Shown in pieces: positions 23,551 to 32,268 of a DNA stretch of 33,706 nucleotides. The number at the start of each line of letters is the position of its first letter. Within the stretch, counting starts at the first letter, position 1. The stretch covers positions 1-33,706 of the forward strand of contig DASPMW010000180.1 of NCBI GenBank assembly GCA_035626855.1. Direction: 5' to 3'. The DNA is from JAPWJZ01 sp035626855 (lineage in GTDB: Bacteria > Pseudomonadota > Alphaproteobacteria > Micavibrionales > UBA2020). Under the pieces are notes generated by a model, which saw nothing but the letters and a program-made list of their open reading frames with translations, was not told where the DNA came from and did not search any database. A program made the translations under genes and the position numbers.

Positions 23551-24614
23551 TATTGTTCCTCGGTTTTCTCGGGCTCGATATATTCCTCGATGCTGCAGGC
23601 GATCTGGCCCTGCTTCTGGCCGACCTTGGCCATGAACATCGCATGTTCGCCGACGCGCATCTCGATCAGGTCATTCGGGCGCGTATTCAGCATAAAGGTA
23701 GAGCCGATCTCGAGATTCACCAGATCGTCGAGCGGAATGGTGGTTTCGCCGAGGATCGCGGAAAGCTGGATATCCGTCTGGAACAGCTCGCGCGTGAGGT
23801 GGGTCTCCCAGATCGTGTCGCGGCCGAATTTTTCGCCCATGAACATCTGCAACAATAGTTCACGGATCGGCTCCAGCGTCGCGTAGGGGATCATGATCTC
23901 GACCCGGCCCGAGCGGTCGCCCATGTCGATGCGCAGGCGCACCAGCACGCCCGCATTGTTGCTCTGCGTGATCGTCGCGAAGCGCGGGTTGGTTTCGATG
24001 CGGTCGAGGCGGAAAGTGACGGGCGAGAGTGGATCGAAGGCGCTCGACAGGTCGTTCAGCACGACATGCAGCATGCGCTCGATCAGCTTGGTTTCAATCG
24101 TTGTGTAAGGCCGACCTTCCACGCGCAGCGCGGATGTCCCGCGCCTTCCGCCCAGCAGCACGTCGACGATGGAATAGATCAGCGAGCTGTCGATGACCAT
24201 GAGGCCGTGATCGTCCCATTCCTCCGCGCGGAAGATGCCGAGCATGGCGGGCAGGGGGATCGAGTTCAGGTAATCGCCAAAGCGCACCGAAGAAATATGG
24301 TCGAGGGAGATCTCGACATTGTCGGAGGTGAGGTTGCGCAGGCTCGTCGACATCAGCCGCACGAGGCGGTCGAACACGATGTCGAGCATTGGCAGGCGCT
24401 CGTAGTTGACGAGCGCGGAGTTGATCAGCTCCATGATGCCGGTTTTTTCGGACTTGCCGCCCGGATCGTCGAAGCCGAGCAGGCTGTCGATCTCGCTCTG
24501 GTCCAGGATGCGGCCTTCGTCGACGCCGCCCTCTGGCTGCGCCCAGTCCTGGTTCAGCTCGGTCTTTTCATCGACAAGCGTGTCGTCGGCGGGTGTTTTC
24601 GGGGGCGTGGTCAT
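23550..24614 (-). CDS. fliM: Flagellar motor switch protein FliM
   Basis: The 354-residue protein is the C-ring subunit that binds CheY-P. The CheY-binding motif ILDQSEIDSLLGF appears at about residues 37-49, behind an acidic 36-residue extension that most FliM proteins lack. The middle domain contains RLVRLMSTSLRNL, and the C-terminal FliN-like domain contains ETTIPLDDLVNLEIGSTFML and VGEHAMFMAKVG. Start overlaps the end of fliL by four bases (ATGA), so the genes are translationally coupled. A fliN gene is not seen in the window. Confidence 0.95.
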   Translation of the reverse strand: MTTPPKTPADDTLVDEKTELNQDWAQPEGGVDEGRILDQSEIDSLLGFDDPGGKSEKTGIMELINSALVNYERLPMLDIVFDRLVRLMSTSLRNLTSDNVEISLDHISSVRFGDYLNSIPLPAMLGIFRAEEWDDHGLMVIDSSLIYSIVDVLLGGRRGTSALRVEGRPYTTIETKLIERMLHVVLNDLSSAFDPLSPVTFRLDRIETNPRFATITQSNNAGVLVRLRIDMGDRSGRVEIMIPYATLEPIRELLLQMFMGEKFGRDTIWETHLTRELFQTDIQLSAILGETTIPLDDLVNLEIGSTFMLNTRPNDLIEMRVGEHAMFMAKVGQKQGQIACSIEEYIEPEKTEEQ

Positions 24615-25246
24615 TGCAGCAGGAACTCCTGGAACAGGACGTCGCGGACCTTGATATCGGGGGCGGCGGCGCGCACGCGGCTCAGCAATTCGATCTTCAT
24701 GCGGTACATGCCGGATGATCCGCGCAGGTCCTCGATCCGCAGCTCGCGCAAGTAAGCCTGGAACTGGTCGATCACGCGCGGCATGACGATCTCGAACGCC
24801 TTTTCGGACGTCGTGTCCTCCAATTCCACCTTCAGCGCGATCTTCAGGAAGCGCTGCTGCTTGCCGGTCGAATTCAGGTTCACGATCATGTCGGGGATGC
24901 TGACGAAGACGCCGACAGGCGCGGCGGATCCCGCCTTCGCCATTTCCTCGACGCAGGCCTGGTAGTCGGCATCAGATTCCTGAATGTTCGTGCAGTCGAT
25001 TTTCTTGTGCAGGAATTTGTCGAGATAGCCCATCTTCCAGGCGGCGCCCGCGCCGCCCGCAATGATAAGGAGGGGAATCAGCGCGAAAATGGCGATTTTC
25101 TTCTTTGAGAATTTCGGCGCCGGCGCTTCGCCCTCCGCGCCCTCCGGCGTGGGCTCGCCATCGGCCGCGGCAGGCGCGCCCGGTTTCTTCGGATCGGCCT
25201 TCAATTCGCCGGCATCGGCCAGCTTGGCTTTTTTCGCGTCAGCCAT
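24611..25246 (-). CDS. fliL: Flagellar basal body-associated protein FliL
   Basis: The 211-residue protein has a cytoplasmic alanine/proline-rich N-terminus of about 45 residues, one membrane segment (51-70: IAIFALIPLLIIAGGAGAAW) and a periplasmic FliL domain with IPDMIVNLNSTGKQQRFLKI and the terminal VRDVLFQEFLLQ. FliL supports stator function at the motor. It opens the minus-strand flagellar operon, 60 bases after the predicted start site of the sigma54 promoter at 25317-25333. The N-terminal tail is longer than in enteric FliL. Two cysteines, near 85 and 98, are in the periplasmic part. Confidence 0.93.
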   Translation of the reverse strand: MADAKKAKLADAGELKADPKKPGAPAAADGEPTPEGAEGEAPAPKFSKKKIAIFALIPLLIIAGGAGAAWKMGYLDKFLHKKIDCTNIQESDADYQACVEEMAKAGSAAPVGVFVSIPDMIVNLNSTGKQQRFLKIALKVELEDTTSEKAFEIVMPRVIDQFQAYLRELRIEDLRGSSGMYRMKIELLSRVRAAAPDIKVRDVLFQEFLLQ

Positions 25247-25316
25247 ATAACCCCAAAATTCCTAGCTATCCTATGGCAAATCCTGTGAAGGACTTGGCCT
25301 AAACTCCTTAAAACCC

Positions 25317-25333
25317 TGCATATATCGTGCCAC
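25317..25333 (-). promoter_or_regulatory. Sigma54-type promoter of the fliL operon
   Basis: On the minus strand the stretch reads GTGGCACGATATATGCA. GG (25330-25331) and GC (25318-25319) are ten bases apart, the required -24/-12 spacing, and TGGCACG-N4-TTGCA is matched except for one base in the -12 element. The start site would be near 25306. Confidence 0.8.
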
Positions 25334-25424
25334 GATTAATATATTTTGTCAGTCACCTTTTGCGAGGGGTCGCCCCCCGCACCTCGGCGATTTATTCTGG
25401 AAACGGCCCTTCACCCCGCGCTAC

Positions 25425-25459
25425 CTGCGGCAAAAATTTCCTCCGCCACCTTGCCGCAG
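25425..25459. promoter_or_regulatory. Inverted repeat, candidate activator site between two sigma54 promoters
   Basis: CTGCGGCAA (25425-25433) and TTGCCGCAG (25451-25459) are exact reverse complements separated by 17 bases. The centre is about 110 bases from the flgF start site and about 136 from the fliL start site, suited to an enhancer-binding protein such as FlbD. Sequence agreement with known FlbD sites was not checked. Confidence 0.55.
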
Positions 25460-25526
25460 CTACACGGCCATTACACAGCCCCAGCCCGCTTGAAGCTATC
25501 CCCTTGCAATGACAGGTTTTTCCAAA

Positions 25527-25544
25527 CTGGCATAACTCTCGCAT
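25527..25544 (+). promoter_or_regulatory. Sigma54-type promoter of flgF operon
   Basis: CTGGCATAACTCTCGCAT has GG (25529-25530) and GC (25541-25542) ten bases apart, and matches the consensus at CTGGCA and at four of five bases of the -12 element. The start site would be near 25553, about 65 bases before the flgF ATG. The rest of the 25247-25617 gap contains no gene. Confidence 0.72.
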
Positions 25545-25617
25545 CTGTTGTCTTGGGTTAAACGCCTCCTGACACCGCAACAAGACGGGCAGGGGCGAGA
25601 GAACAAGGTGGTCTAAA

Positions 25618-26340
25618 ATGGAAAACATTACTTACGTTGGCATTTCGCAGCAGATGGCCCTGCAACAGCAGATCGAGGTCACCGCGAACAACATCGCCAA
25701 TATGAGCACGCCGGGCTTCAAGTCCAATAACGTGCTGTTCACCGACTACATCACCAAGCCGAAGGGCGGCGAGGCGCTGCACCAGAGCCAGGATTACGCG
25801 ACCTACCGCGATCTTTCCTTCGGTAACCTGATCCAGACGCATAACCAGCTCGACATGGCGATCCATGGCGAGGGCTATTTCACGGTCTCGACCAAGGAAG
25901 GCGCCAAATTCACGCGCGACGGCGGCTTCTCGCTCAACCTCAACCGCGAGCTGGTGACCAAGTCGGGGCATCTCGTGCTGAACGAGAACGACAACGCGAT
26001 CGTGTTCCCCTCCGACGCGACGCAGATCCGCGTGTCGGACGACGGCAACATTTCCTCGGAGCAGGGCAATATCGGCCGCCTCAAGATCGTCCAGTTCGAG
26101 GACGAGCAGAAGATGAAGAAGGTCGGCGACAACATGTATGACGCGAACGGCCAGACGCCGCAGATCATGCCGAACCGCAAGATCGTGCAGGGCGAGCTCG
26201 AGGGCTCCAACGTCAACCCCGTCTCCGAAATGAACCGCATGATCGAGCTGATGCGCCTGTTCCAGGCAGCGCAGCGCATGCTGCAGACCGACCACGACCG
26301 CCAGCTTTCGGCAATCCAGAAGCTGACGCGTCCCGCATAA
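25618..26340 (+). CDS. flgF: Flagellar basal-body rod protein FlgF
   Basis: The 240-residue protein is the proximal rod subunit. The N-terminal rod motif QIEVTANNIANMSTPGFKS and C-terminal VNPVSEMNRMIELMRLFQAA are both intact; the middle contains the GYFTVSTKEGAKFTRDGGF segment typical of FlgE/F/G proteins. FlgF is distinguished from FlgG by length and by operon position. It is the first gene of the plus-strand operon, headed by the sigma54-type promoter at 25527-25544. No signal peptide, as expected for a protein exported by the flagellar type III system. Confidence 0.94.
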   Translation: MENITYVGISQQMALQQQIEVTANNIANMSTPGFKSNNVLFTDYITKPKGGEALHQSQDYATYRDLSFGNLIQTHNQLDMAIHGEGYFTVSTKEGAKFTRDGGFSLNLNRELVTKSGHLVLNENDNAIVFPSDATQIRVSDDGNISSEQGNIGRLKIVQFEDEQKMKKVGDNMYDANGQTPQIMPNRKIVQGELEGSNVNPVSEMNRMIELMRLFQAAQRMLQTDHDRQLSAIQKLTRPA

Positions 26341-26375
26341 CCGTTTTTGAATTGAATTGAAGCAAGGAGTTTAAC

Positions 26376-27164
26376 ATGTCTCTTACCCTCGATATCGGCG
26401 CAACCGGGATGCTCGCGCAGCAGCTCAACGTCGACGTGATCTCGAACAACATCGCTAACATGACGACGACCGGCTACAAGCGCCAGCGCGCGGAATTCCA
26501 GGATCTGCTCTACCAGACCAAGGTCCGCCCGGGCGCCTCCTCCTCGGACCAGGGCACGACGATCCCGGCCGGCGTGCAGCAGGGCCTCGGCGTCAAGGCG
26601 GGTTCCGTCTACCGCATCAACGAGCAGGGCGCGCTGCAGATGACCGGCAACCAGTTCGACATCGCGAACAAGGGCGCCGGTTACTTCCAGGTGACGCTGC
26701 CGAACGGCGACACCGCCTATACGCGCGACGGCTCCTTCCAGGTCAACCAGGACGGCCAGATGGTCACGCCGAAAGGATATCTCGTGCAGCCCGGCATCAC
26801 GATCCCGCCGAACGCGGTCGACGTGACGATCAACTCGACCGGCCAGGTGCTGGTGAAGATCCAGGGCACGACCAACCTGCAGGAAGCGGGCCGCATCCAG
26901 CTCGCGGCCTTCGCGAACGAGGCCGGCCTTGACGCGATCGGCGACAACCTGCTGCTCGAAACCGAAGCCTCGGGCAGCGCGGTAGTCGGCGATCCCGGCA
27001 CCGATGGCTACGGCGAGATCGAGCAGGGCGCGCTTGAAACCTCGAACGTGAACATCGTGCAGGAGATCACCTCGCTGATCCAGGCGCAGCGCGCCTACGA
27101 AATGAACTCGAAAGTGATCCAGGCGGGCGACGAGATGCTCTCCACCATCACGCAGATGCGCTAA
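26376..27164 (+). CDS. flgG: Flagellar distal rod protein FlgG
   Basis: The 262-residue protein has the family length and motifs: QLNVDVISNNIANMTTTGYK at the N-terminus, GYFQVTLPNGDTAYTRDGSF centrally and LETSNVNIVQEITSLIQAQR at the C-terminus, ending MLSTITQMR. FlgG forms the distal rod that crosses the outer envelope inside the P and L rings. The Shine-Dalgarno AAGGAG (26364-26369) fits the ATG at 26376. It is 35 bases from flgF, in the same operon. Confidence 0.96.
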   Translation: MSLTLDIGATGMLAQQLNVDVISNNIANMTTTGYKRQRAEFQDLLYQTKVRPGASSSDQGTTIPAGVQQGLGVKAGSVYRINEQGALQMTGNQFDIANKGAGYFQVTLPNGDTAYTRDGSFQVNQDGQMVTPKGYLVQPGITIPPNAVDVTINSTGQVLVKIQGTTNLQEAGRIQLAAFANEAGLDAIGDNLLLETEASGSAVVGDPGTDGYGEIEQGALETSNVNIVQEITSLIQAQRAYEMNSKVIQAGDEMLSTITQMR

Positions 27165-27197
27165 CGGGAATTAGCGTTTTAACAGGGAGTGGGAATA

Positions 27198-28151
27198 ATG
27201 GGAAACATCGTGAAACGTAAAAAACCGGACCTGAAGAAGCTGCTGATGGCGGTCGCCATGACGGCCTTCATGGTCAACGCGGCCCATGCAGCGGAGCCGG
27301 CGCTCGACGTCGCGGTGAGCGGCGATGTCGTGACGGTCGGCGACGTGTTCCCCGGCGTCACCCATGACGCCGCCTATGTCCTGACCAAGGCACCCGCCTA
27401 TGGCAAGACGCTGACGCTGAACGCCGGCGACCTCAAGCGCATTTCGGATGCCTTTAGCCTCGGCTGGACGCCCGTTTCCGCGACCTCGCAGACCGTTATC
27501 CGCCGCGCCTCCAACGAAGTGGGCGCTGCGACGATTTCGGCCGCGCTGCAGGAAGCGCTCGCAGAAAAGCTTGAGGGGCAGAAATTCGAGATCCAGCTGA
27601 ACGAGCAGGCATTGCTGCATGTGCCTGAAAGCGAGCAGACCAATGTCGCGATCAGCGAGCTGCGCTACGACCTCGCGCGCGGCGAAGTCAGCGCGATGGT
27701 CACGACCGGCGCGAATACCACGGCCCGCATCGAAGGCCGCCTTTTCCCCGTCACCTCCGTCCCTGTACTGAAGAACCAGCTGCAGAAGGGCGAGATGATT
27801 TCCCGCGACGATATCGACTTCCTCGATATCCGCAACAGCGCGATCGGCGCGACCGTCATCACCTCGGCGGAGAAGCTGGTCGGCATGTCGCCCCGCCGCG
27901 GCCTTGCGCCGCTGAAGCCGGTAACTGCGGCCGACATCATGTCGCCCGTCGTCGTGAAAAAGGGCGAGATCGTGACCATGGTGCTGCAAAGCGCGGAAAT
28001 GACGCTGACGACGCAGGGCAAGGCGCTTGAAAACGGCGCGGCCGGCGAAACCGTGCGCATCATCAATCCTTCCTCCGGCCAGTCGGTCGAAGGCGTGGTG
28101 ACGGGCGTGAAGACGGTTTCCGTCATGGCGCCCGGCGACGCAGGAATCTAA
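27198..28151 (+). CDS. flgA: Flagellar P-ring assembly chaperone FlgA
   Basis: The 317-residue precursor has a signal peptide (about 1-31, ending NAAHA before AEPAL) and acts in the periplasm to help FlgI form the P ring. The N-terminal part is beta rich; the C-terminal part has the SAF-like domain pattern VLKNQLQKGEMISRDDIDF, then SPRRGLAPLKPV and the ending GETVRIINPSSGQSVEGVV. ATG at 27198 is preferred over GTG at 27189 because GGAG lies eight bases before it. It is longer than enteric FlgA (about 220 residues), as usual in alphaproteobacteria. The expected flgI partner is not in the window. Confidence 0.93.
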   Translation: MGNIVKRKKPDLKKLLMAVAMTAFMVNAAHAAEPALDVAVSGDVVTVGDVFPGVTHDAAYVLTKAPAYGKTLTLNAGDLKRISDAFSLGWTPVSATSQTVIRRASNEVGAATISAALQEALAEKLEGQKFEIQLNEQALLHVPESEQTNVAISELRYDLARGEVSAMVTTGANTTARIEGRLFPVTSVPVLKNQLQKGEMISRDDIDFLDIRNSAIGATVITSAEKLVGMSPRRGLAPLKPVTAADIMSPVVVKKGEIVTMVLQSAEMTLTTQGKALENGAAGETVRIINPSSGQSVEGVVTGVKTVSVMAPGDAGI

Positions 28152-28202
28152 GACGATAAAAAACTATAAAAAAGACAAACAGGGTTAATCAGGAGATTAG
28201 AA

Positions 28203-28982
28203 ATGAAAAAAGAAACGAATACCGCGAAAGGACTGGGCCGCAAGACTGCAACCGCTGCTGCCATCCTCGCCGTTATGTCTCTCACCGCCTGCTCGGGCCT
28301 CAAGGAGCGCATGTCGCGGATCGGCGTCGAGCCGCCCATGAGTAAGATCGACAACCCCGTCGCCAAGCCCGGTTACCAGCCCGTCTCGCTGCCGATGCCG
28401 CCGGTCGAGGTCGCCAACACCGCGCCCAATTCGCTGTGGCAGCCCGCGCGCCAGACCTTCTTCAAGGATCAGCGCGCGCACCAGGTGGGCGACATCCTGA
28501 CCGTCATGATCGATATCGACGATGAAGCCGACATGAAGAACAAGACCGAGCGCTCGCGCACCGGCGGCGAAAAGGTGGGCGTGCCCAACCTGCTCGGCTT
28601 TGAATCGAAGCTCGGCAAGGTGCTGCCCGACGCGGTCAACCCCGATGCGCTGGTCGGCATCAACACCGACTCCACCTCAGTCGGCGACGGCAAGATCAAG
28701 CGCGAGGAAGAAATCAGCCTGAAGCTGGCCGCGATGGTTACGCAAGTGCTGCCGAACGGCAACTTCGTCATCCAGGGCCGCCAGGAAGTGCGCGTCAATT
28801 TCGAGCTGCGCGAGCTGACCCTGCGCGGCGTCGTGCGCCCCGAAGACATCCTCAACACCAACTCCATCTCGTATGACAAGATCGCGGAAGCGCGCATCTC
28901 GTACGGCGGGAAGGGCACCACCAGCGACGTCCAGCAGCCGCGCTACGGCCAGCAGTTCGTCGATGCGGTCTTCCCCTTCTAA
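28203..28982 (+). CDS. flgH: Flagellar L-ring protein FlgH
   Basis: The 259-residue lipoprotein has a lipobox L-T-A-C with Cys30 (MSLTACSG) and forms the outer-membrane L ring. Family motifs include SLWQPARQTFFKDQRAHQVG, the ILTVMIDI strand and the C-terminal VRPEDILNTNSISYDKIAEA followed by YGGKGTTSDVQQPRYGQQ. AGGAG lies seven bases before the ATG. It closes the plus-strand operon, which ends at the terminator 29039-29067. Confidence 0.95.
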   Translation: MKKETNTAKGLGRKTATAAAILAVMSLTACSGLKERMSRIGVEPPMSKIDNPVAKPGYQPVSLPMPPVEVANTAPNSLWQPARQTFFKDQRAHQVGDILTVMIDIDDEADMKNKTERSRTGGEKVGVPNLLGFESKLGKVLPDAVNPDALVGINTDSTSVGDGKIKREEEISLKLAAMVTQVLPNGNFVIQGRQEVRVNFELRELTLRGVVRPEDILNTNSISYDKIAEARISYGGKGTTSDVQQPRYGQQFVDAVFPF

Positions 28983-29038
28983 GGAGTCCGGACCACCCGT
29001 TTAACCCTGACCACCCCAACTTGCAGGAATTCCCTGTC

Positions 29039-29067
29039 AGGCCGGCGTTTATCGCCGGCCTTTTTCT
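29039..29067 (+). terminator. Intrinsic terminator of the flgF-flgH operon
   Basis: AGGCCGGCG (29039-29047) and CGCCGGCCT (29053-29061) form a 9-bp stem with a 5-base loop and a T-run (29061-29065, then CTTT). It sits 57 bases after flgH, just before the stop of the convergent gene at 29074. Confidence 0.92.
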
Positions 29068-29073
29068 TTGGAC

Positions 29074-30267
29074 TTATTGCGGCTTGAAGCGCAGGCGCAC
29101 CGGAGCGCCCTTGTGCCATTCAAGCGCGGGCGCCTGCATATTCAGGGAATCGCGAAAGGTTTTGGCGTCATCCAGCAGGTTCGTATCGGGCAGCTGCGAG
29201 GGCGGGATTTCCTGGGCGAGGCCGCCCTTGATGCGGTGGATGCGGCCGGCATTCAGGTTGAAGACATACATGACCGCGCCATCCTTCGGGTCGAGCTTTG
29301 CGATCTCCACCTGGCTGTCATCGGCTTTCTGCAAGCTGCCGTCCTGCAGCGGCAGGTCGCGCGTGCTGGGCTTCCAGCCCTGGGTCGCTGCGTAATCGGC
29401 GGTTGTCTTGGCGTCTGTCAGGCGCACTTCGACCGTCTTCGCTTCCTCGACGAAAGTGTGGTCGACGATCATGCGGCTCGACAGCCAGTCGAGATATTTC
29501 GCCCGCTCATTACCGGTTATGTCGTCACTCCCGCCGTAGAGGCGTGTGAAGAAAAAGCTCTCCATATAAGCCTGCACGAATTGCAGCGGCGTCAGCAGGC
29601 GGTTTTCCAGCATCGCGTCGAGATGCGCCTGGTTGCCCTCAGCGCCGGCGCGGATCGCGGTTTCCATCATGACGCGCTGGTACGCCGTGACAGGTTCCGG
29701 CGCGCGCGGGTCAAGATCGCCCGCGAGGGAGGCGGAAAAGGTTTTGGCCAGCAGCGCGAACACATCGCGCCCCGGCAGGTCGGCGGTTCTGATAAGGCCC
29801 GCGACGGACTGCTGCTGCACCTCGTCGCGCACGATATCGCGCGGCTGGGGCCTGTCCTCGGATGCCTGTTCCTCGCGTTTTTTAAACTCCGCGTATTTCA
29901 GCAGCAGGTAGGCCGCGGTGACGTTGTTATGCGCGGCTGCATTTTCGATGCCGGCCGCGAGCGATTTTGCCCCGTCGAAGCCCTGCTGCTTCACGCGACC
30001 GAAAACTGTGCGCACGGATTTGAGAGGGCGGTTGAGCAGGTACCAGACGCGCCAGTTCTGCCCCGCGGCAATCGCGCCGCCAAGCGCCTTGTGCACGGCG
30101 TCGCTGGTCGCGTTTTTCGCCTTTTTCGCCCATTGCCTGTCGGCATCGGTCGGCGCGGGCACCTTGATCTTGCCTTCCAGCCCCTCGATGTTGATATAGG
30201 GGGAGGTCTCCGCCTCGGGCGAAATGCCGTTATCCTGACGGAAATGCTTCAGCCATTTGTCGAGCAT
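29074..30267 (-). CDS. Hypothetical protein of unknown function beside the flagellar locus
   Basis: The 397-residue protein lacks a signal peptide and membrane segments. It is helical in its first two thirds (e.g. WAKKAKNATSDAVHKALGG, LEEK-type stretches, MMETAIRAGAEGNQAHLDAM) and more beta-like near the end (GAVMYVFNLNAGRIHRIK, then HKGAPVRLRFKPQ). A TETD-like repeat is not present and no catalytic motif stands out. I do not recognise a family. It has its own strong promoter (30309-30337), so it is expressed apart from the flagellar operon; a motility role is only suggested by place. Confidence 0.75.
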   Translation of the reverse strand: MLDKWLKHFRQDNGISPEAETSPYINIEGLEGKIKVPAPTDADRQWAKKAKNATSDAVHKALGGAIAAGQNWRVWYLLNRPLKSVRTVFGRVKQQGFDGAKSLAAGIENAAAHNNVTAAYLLLKYAEFKKREEQASEDRPQPRDIVRDEVQQQSVAGLIRTADLPGRDVFALLAKTFSASLAGDLDPRAPEPVTAYQRVMMETAIRAGAEGNQAHLDAMLENRLLTPLQFVQAYMESFFFTRLYGGSDDITGNERAKYLDWLSSRMIVDHTFVEEAKTVEVRLTDAKTTADYAATQGWKPSTRDLPLQDGSLQKADDSQVEIAKLDPKDGAVMYVFNLNAGRIHRIKGGLAQEIPPSQLPDTNLLDDAKTFRDSLNMQAPALEWHKGAPVRLRFKPQ

Positions 30268-30308
30268 GGGTCACTCATAAATATAAGGTCGTGTTGGAAA
30301 CAGGCCCG

Positions 30309-30337
30309 ACTATAGGAACGGGGTCTGGTTCTGTCAA
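30309..30337 (-). promoter_or_regulatory. Strong sigma70 promoter of the 29074-30267 gene
   Basis: On the minus strand TTGACA (30332-30337), 17 bases, TATAGT (30309-30314). The start site near 30302 leaves a leader of about 35 bases. Confidence 0.82.
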
Positions 30338-30430
30338 TCAAGCGGCCCGGCGCAATGCTGCGACGCATTATGCCATAACCTTCTTTGAATCTTGCCCATT
30401 TGGTATCTGTAAGCACATAACCAAAAAGCT

Positions 30431-30436
30431 TATAGT
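30431..30436 (+). promoter_or_regulatory. Possible -10 box of the acyl-CoA synthetase operon
   Basis: TATAGT at 30431-30436 precedes the operon by 54 bases. The matching -35 position (TGTAAG, 30408-30413) is poor, so an activator may be needed or the site is chance. Confidence 0.3.
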
Positions 30437-30489
30437 GATGTCCTGTCATTTTCTATCGACGACGCATCCGTTACGGGGAGCAAGCGACG

Positions 30490-32253
30490 ATGACCAAAAG
30501 CAATTTATCCGAAGCGCCGCAGTTCGAGGCGCAAACCGCCGCAGGCGCGCAGCCGCTGTTTGAAAACGGCAAATGGATCTGGGAGCGGCATTACCCGACC
30601 GGCCTCAGCTGGCATGCGCCGATCCTGAAAAAGCCGCTGTTCCACATCATGGACCAGGCGGCGGAAAAATATCCGCATAACGTCATGGTCGATTTCGAGG
30701 GCAGGACCTGGACCTATGCCGATATGGGCCAGATGGTCAACCGCGTGGCGGAAGGCCTGCAGAAATTCGGCGTAACCAAGGGCACCAAGGTCGGGCTGTT
30801 CCTGCCCAACTCGCCCTATACTTTCATGTTCTTCTTCGGCGTGCTGAAGGCGGGCGGGACGGTCGTCAATTACAACCCGCTCTATGTCGAGCGCGAGCTC
30901 GCAAGCCAGATCGAGGACAGCGAGACGGATATCATGGTCACGCTCGACCAGAAGCCGCTCGTCGCCAAGATGGAAAACGTCATGAAGACGACGCGCCTGA
31001 AAAAGGTCATCGTCTGCCCTTATTCCGAAACGCTCGCTTTCCCGCAGAACCTGCTCTACCCCTTCCTGAATCATAAAGAGATTGCCGATATCAACTGGGA
31101 CAGTCGCCATATCCCCTTCATCGACGTCGTCGACAACGACGGGCAGCCGATCGCAGTCATGGTGAATGCCGAGGAAGACACAGCCGTCCTGCAATACACC
31201 GGCGGCACCACGGGCATCCCCAAGGGCGCGATGCTGACGCATGGCAACCTTTACGCCAATATGCAGCAGATCACGACCTGGGTGCGCGACATTCAGCACG
31301 GCAAGGACAGCGTGATCGGTGTGCTGCCGTTGTTCCATGTCTTCGCGATGACGGTCGTCATGAACATGTCGATCCATTGCGGCCTCAAGATTTTGCTGCA
31401 TGCCAAGTTCGACGTGAACGACGTGCTGGAGGCGATAAAAAAGCATCGCCCCACCATGTTCCCCGCCGTGCCGGCGGTTTTCAATGCGATTGCCAATTCG
31501 CCCGACGTGGGCAGCTATGATTTCTCGTGCCTGCGGTTCTGCATCACGGGCGGCGCGCCGATGGCGCTCGACGTCCACCGCCTGTTCGAGGAAAAGACCG
31601 GGTCGCGCGCTTTGGCCGAGGGTTACGGCTTGACCGAAGCGGCGCCCGGTTGCACTTTCAATCCGTCCTCCGGCGTCAAGAAACCCGGCTCGGTCGGCCA
31701 GCCCGTGCCGGGATGCACGGTCGAAATCATCGACCGCGCCGACGGCGTCACGGCTCTTGGCGTCGGCGAAAAGGGCGAGGTCTGCATCAGCGGCCCCCAT
31801 GTTATGAAGGGCTATTACCGCCGCCAGCAAGCGACTGATGAAGTGATCCGCAACGGCCGCCTGCATACGGGCGATGTGGGATACCTCGACGAACACGGCT
31901 ACCTGCACCTTGTCGACCGCATCAAGGACCTGATCCTCGTGCGCGGCTACAACGTCTATCCCCGCATGGTGGAGGAAGCGATCTACCTCCATCCGGGCGT
32001 GGAGGAATGCATCGTGGCCGGCGTGCCCGATGCCGAGCGCGGCGAGACCGTCTGGGCCTGGGTCAAGCCGACGGCAACGGCGGCGGGATCGACGCTGACC
32101 CCCGATTCCTTAAAAGAATTCCTCATCGACAAGTTGTCGCCGATCGAAGTGCCGCGTAAGATCGTGCTGCGCGAAAAGCCGCTGCCCAAAACGGCGGTCG
32201 GCAAGCTCTCGCGCAAGGACCTGCTGGAGCAGGAAGGCATCAAACGCTGCTAG
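30490..32253 (+). CDS. Long-chain fatty acid--CoA ligase-type AMP-dependent synthetase
   Basis: The 587-residue enzyme activates a carboxylic acid via acyl-AMP to the CoA thioester. The adenylate P-loop YTGGTTGIPKGAMLTH starts at Tyr236, the A5 motif GYGLTEAAP and the fatty-acyl-CoA synthetase signature NGRLHTGDVGYLDEHGYLH then RIKDLILVRGYNVYP are intact, and the terminal KTAVGKLSRK carries the catalytic lysine. Length and the signature fit FadD-like enzymes. GGGAG precedes the ATG. The next gene starts 15 bases after the stop and is a clear paralogue, so both form one operon, presumably for fatty acid breakdown or uptake. Chain-length preference cannot be read. Confidence 0.92.
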   Translation: MTKSNLSEAPQFEAQTAAGAQPLFENGKWIWERHYPTGLSWHAPILKKPLFHIMDQAAEKYPHNVMVDFEGRTWTYADMGQMVNRVAEGLQKFGVTKGTKVGLFLPNSPYTFMFFFGVLKAGGTVVNYNPLYVERELASQIEDSETDIMVTLDQKPLVAKMENVMKTTRLKKVIVCPYSETLAFPQNLLYPFLNHKEIADINWDSRHIPFIDVVDNDGQPIAVMVNAEEDTAVLQYTGGTTGIPKGAMLTHGNLYANMQQITTWVRDIQHGKDSVIGVLPLFHVFAMTVVMNMSIHCGLKILLHAKFDVNDVLEAIKKHRPTMFPAVPAVFNAIANSPDVGSYDFSCLRFCITGGAPMALDVHRLFEEKTGSRALAEGYGLTEAAPGCTFNPSSGVKKPGSVGQPVPGCTVEIIDRADGVTALGVGEKGEVCISGPHVMKGYYRRQQATDEVIRNGRLHTGDVGYLDEHGYLHLVDRIKDLILVRGYNVYPRMVEEAIYLHPGVEECIVAGVPDAERGETVWAWVKPTATAAGSTLTPDSLKEFLIDKLSPIEVPRKIVLREKPLPKTAVGKLSRKDLLEQEGIKRC

Positions 32254-32268
32254 ATAAAGGATAGGGCA

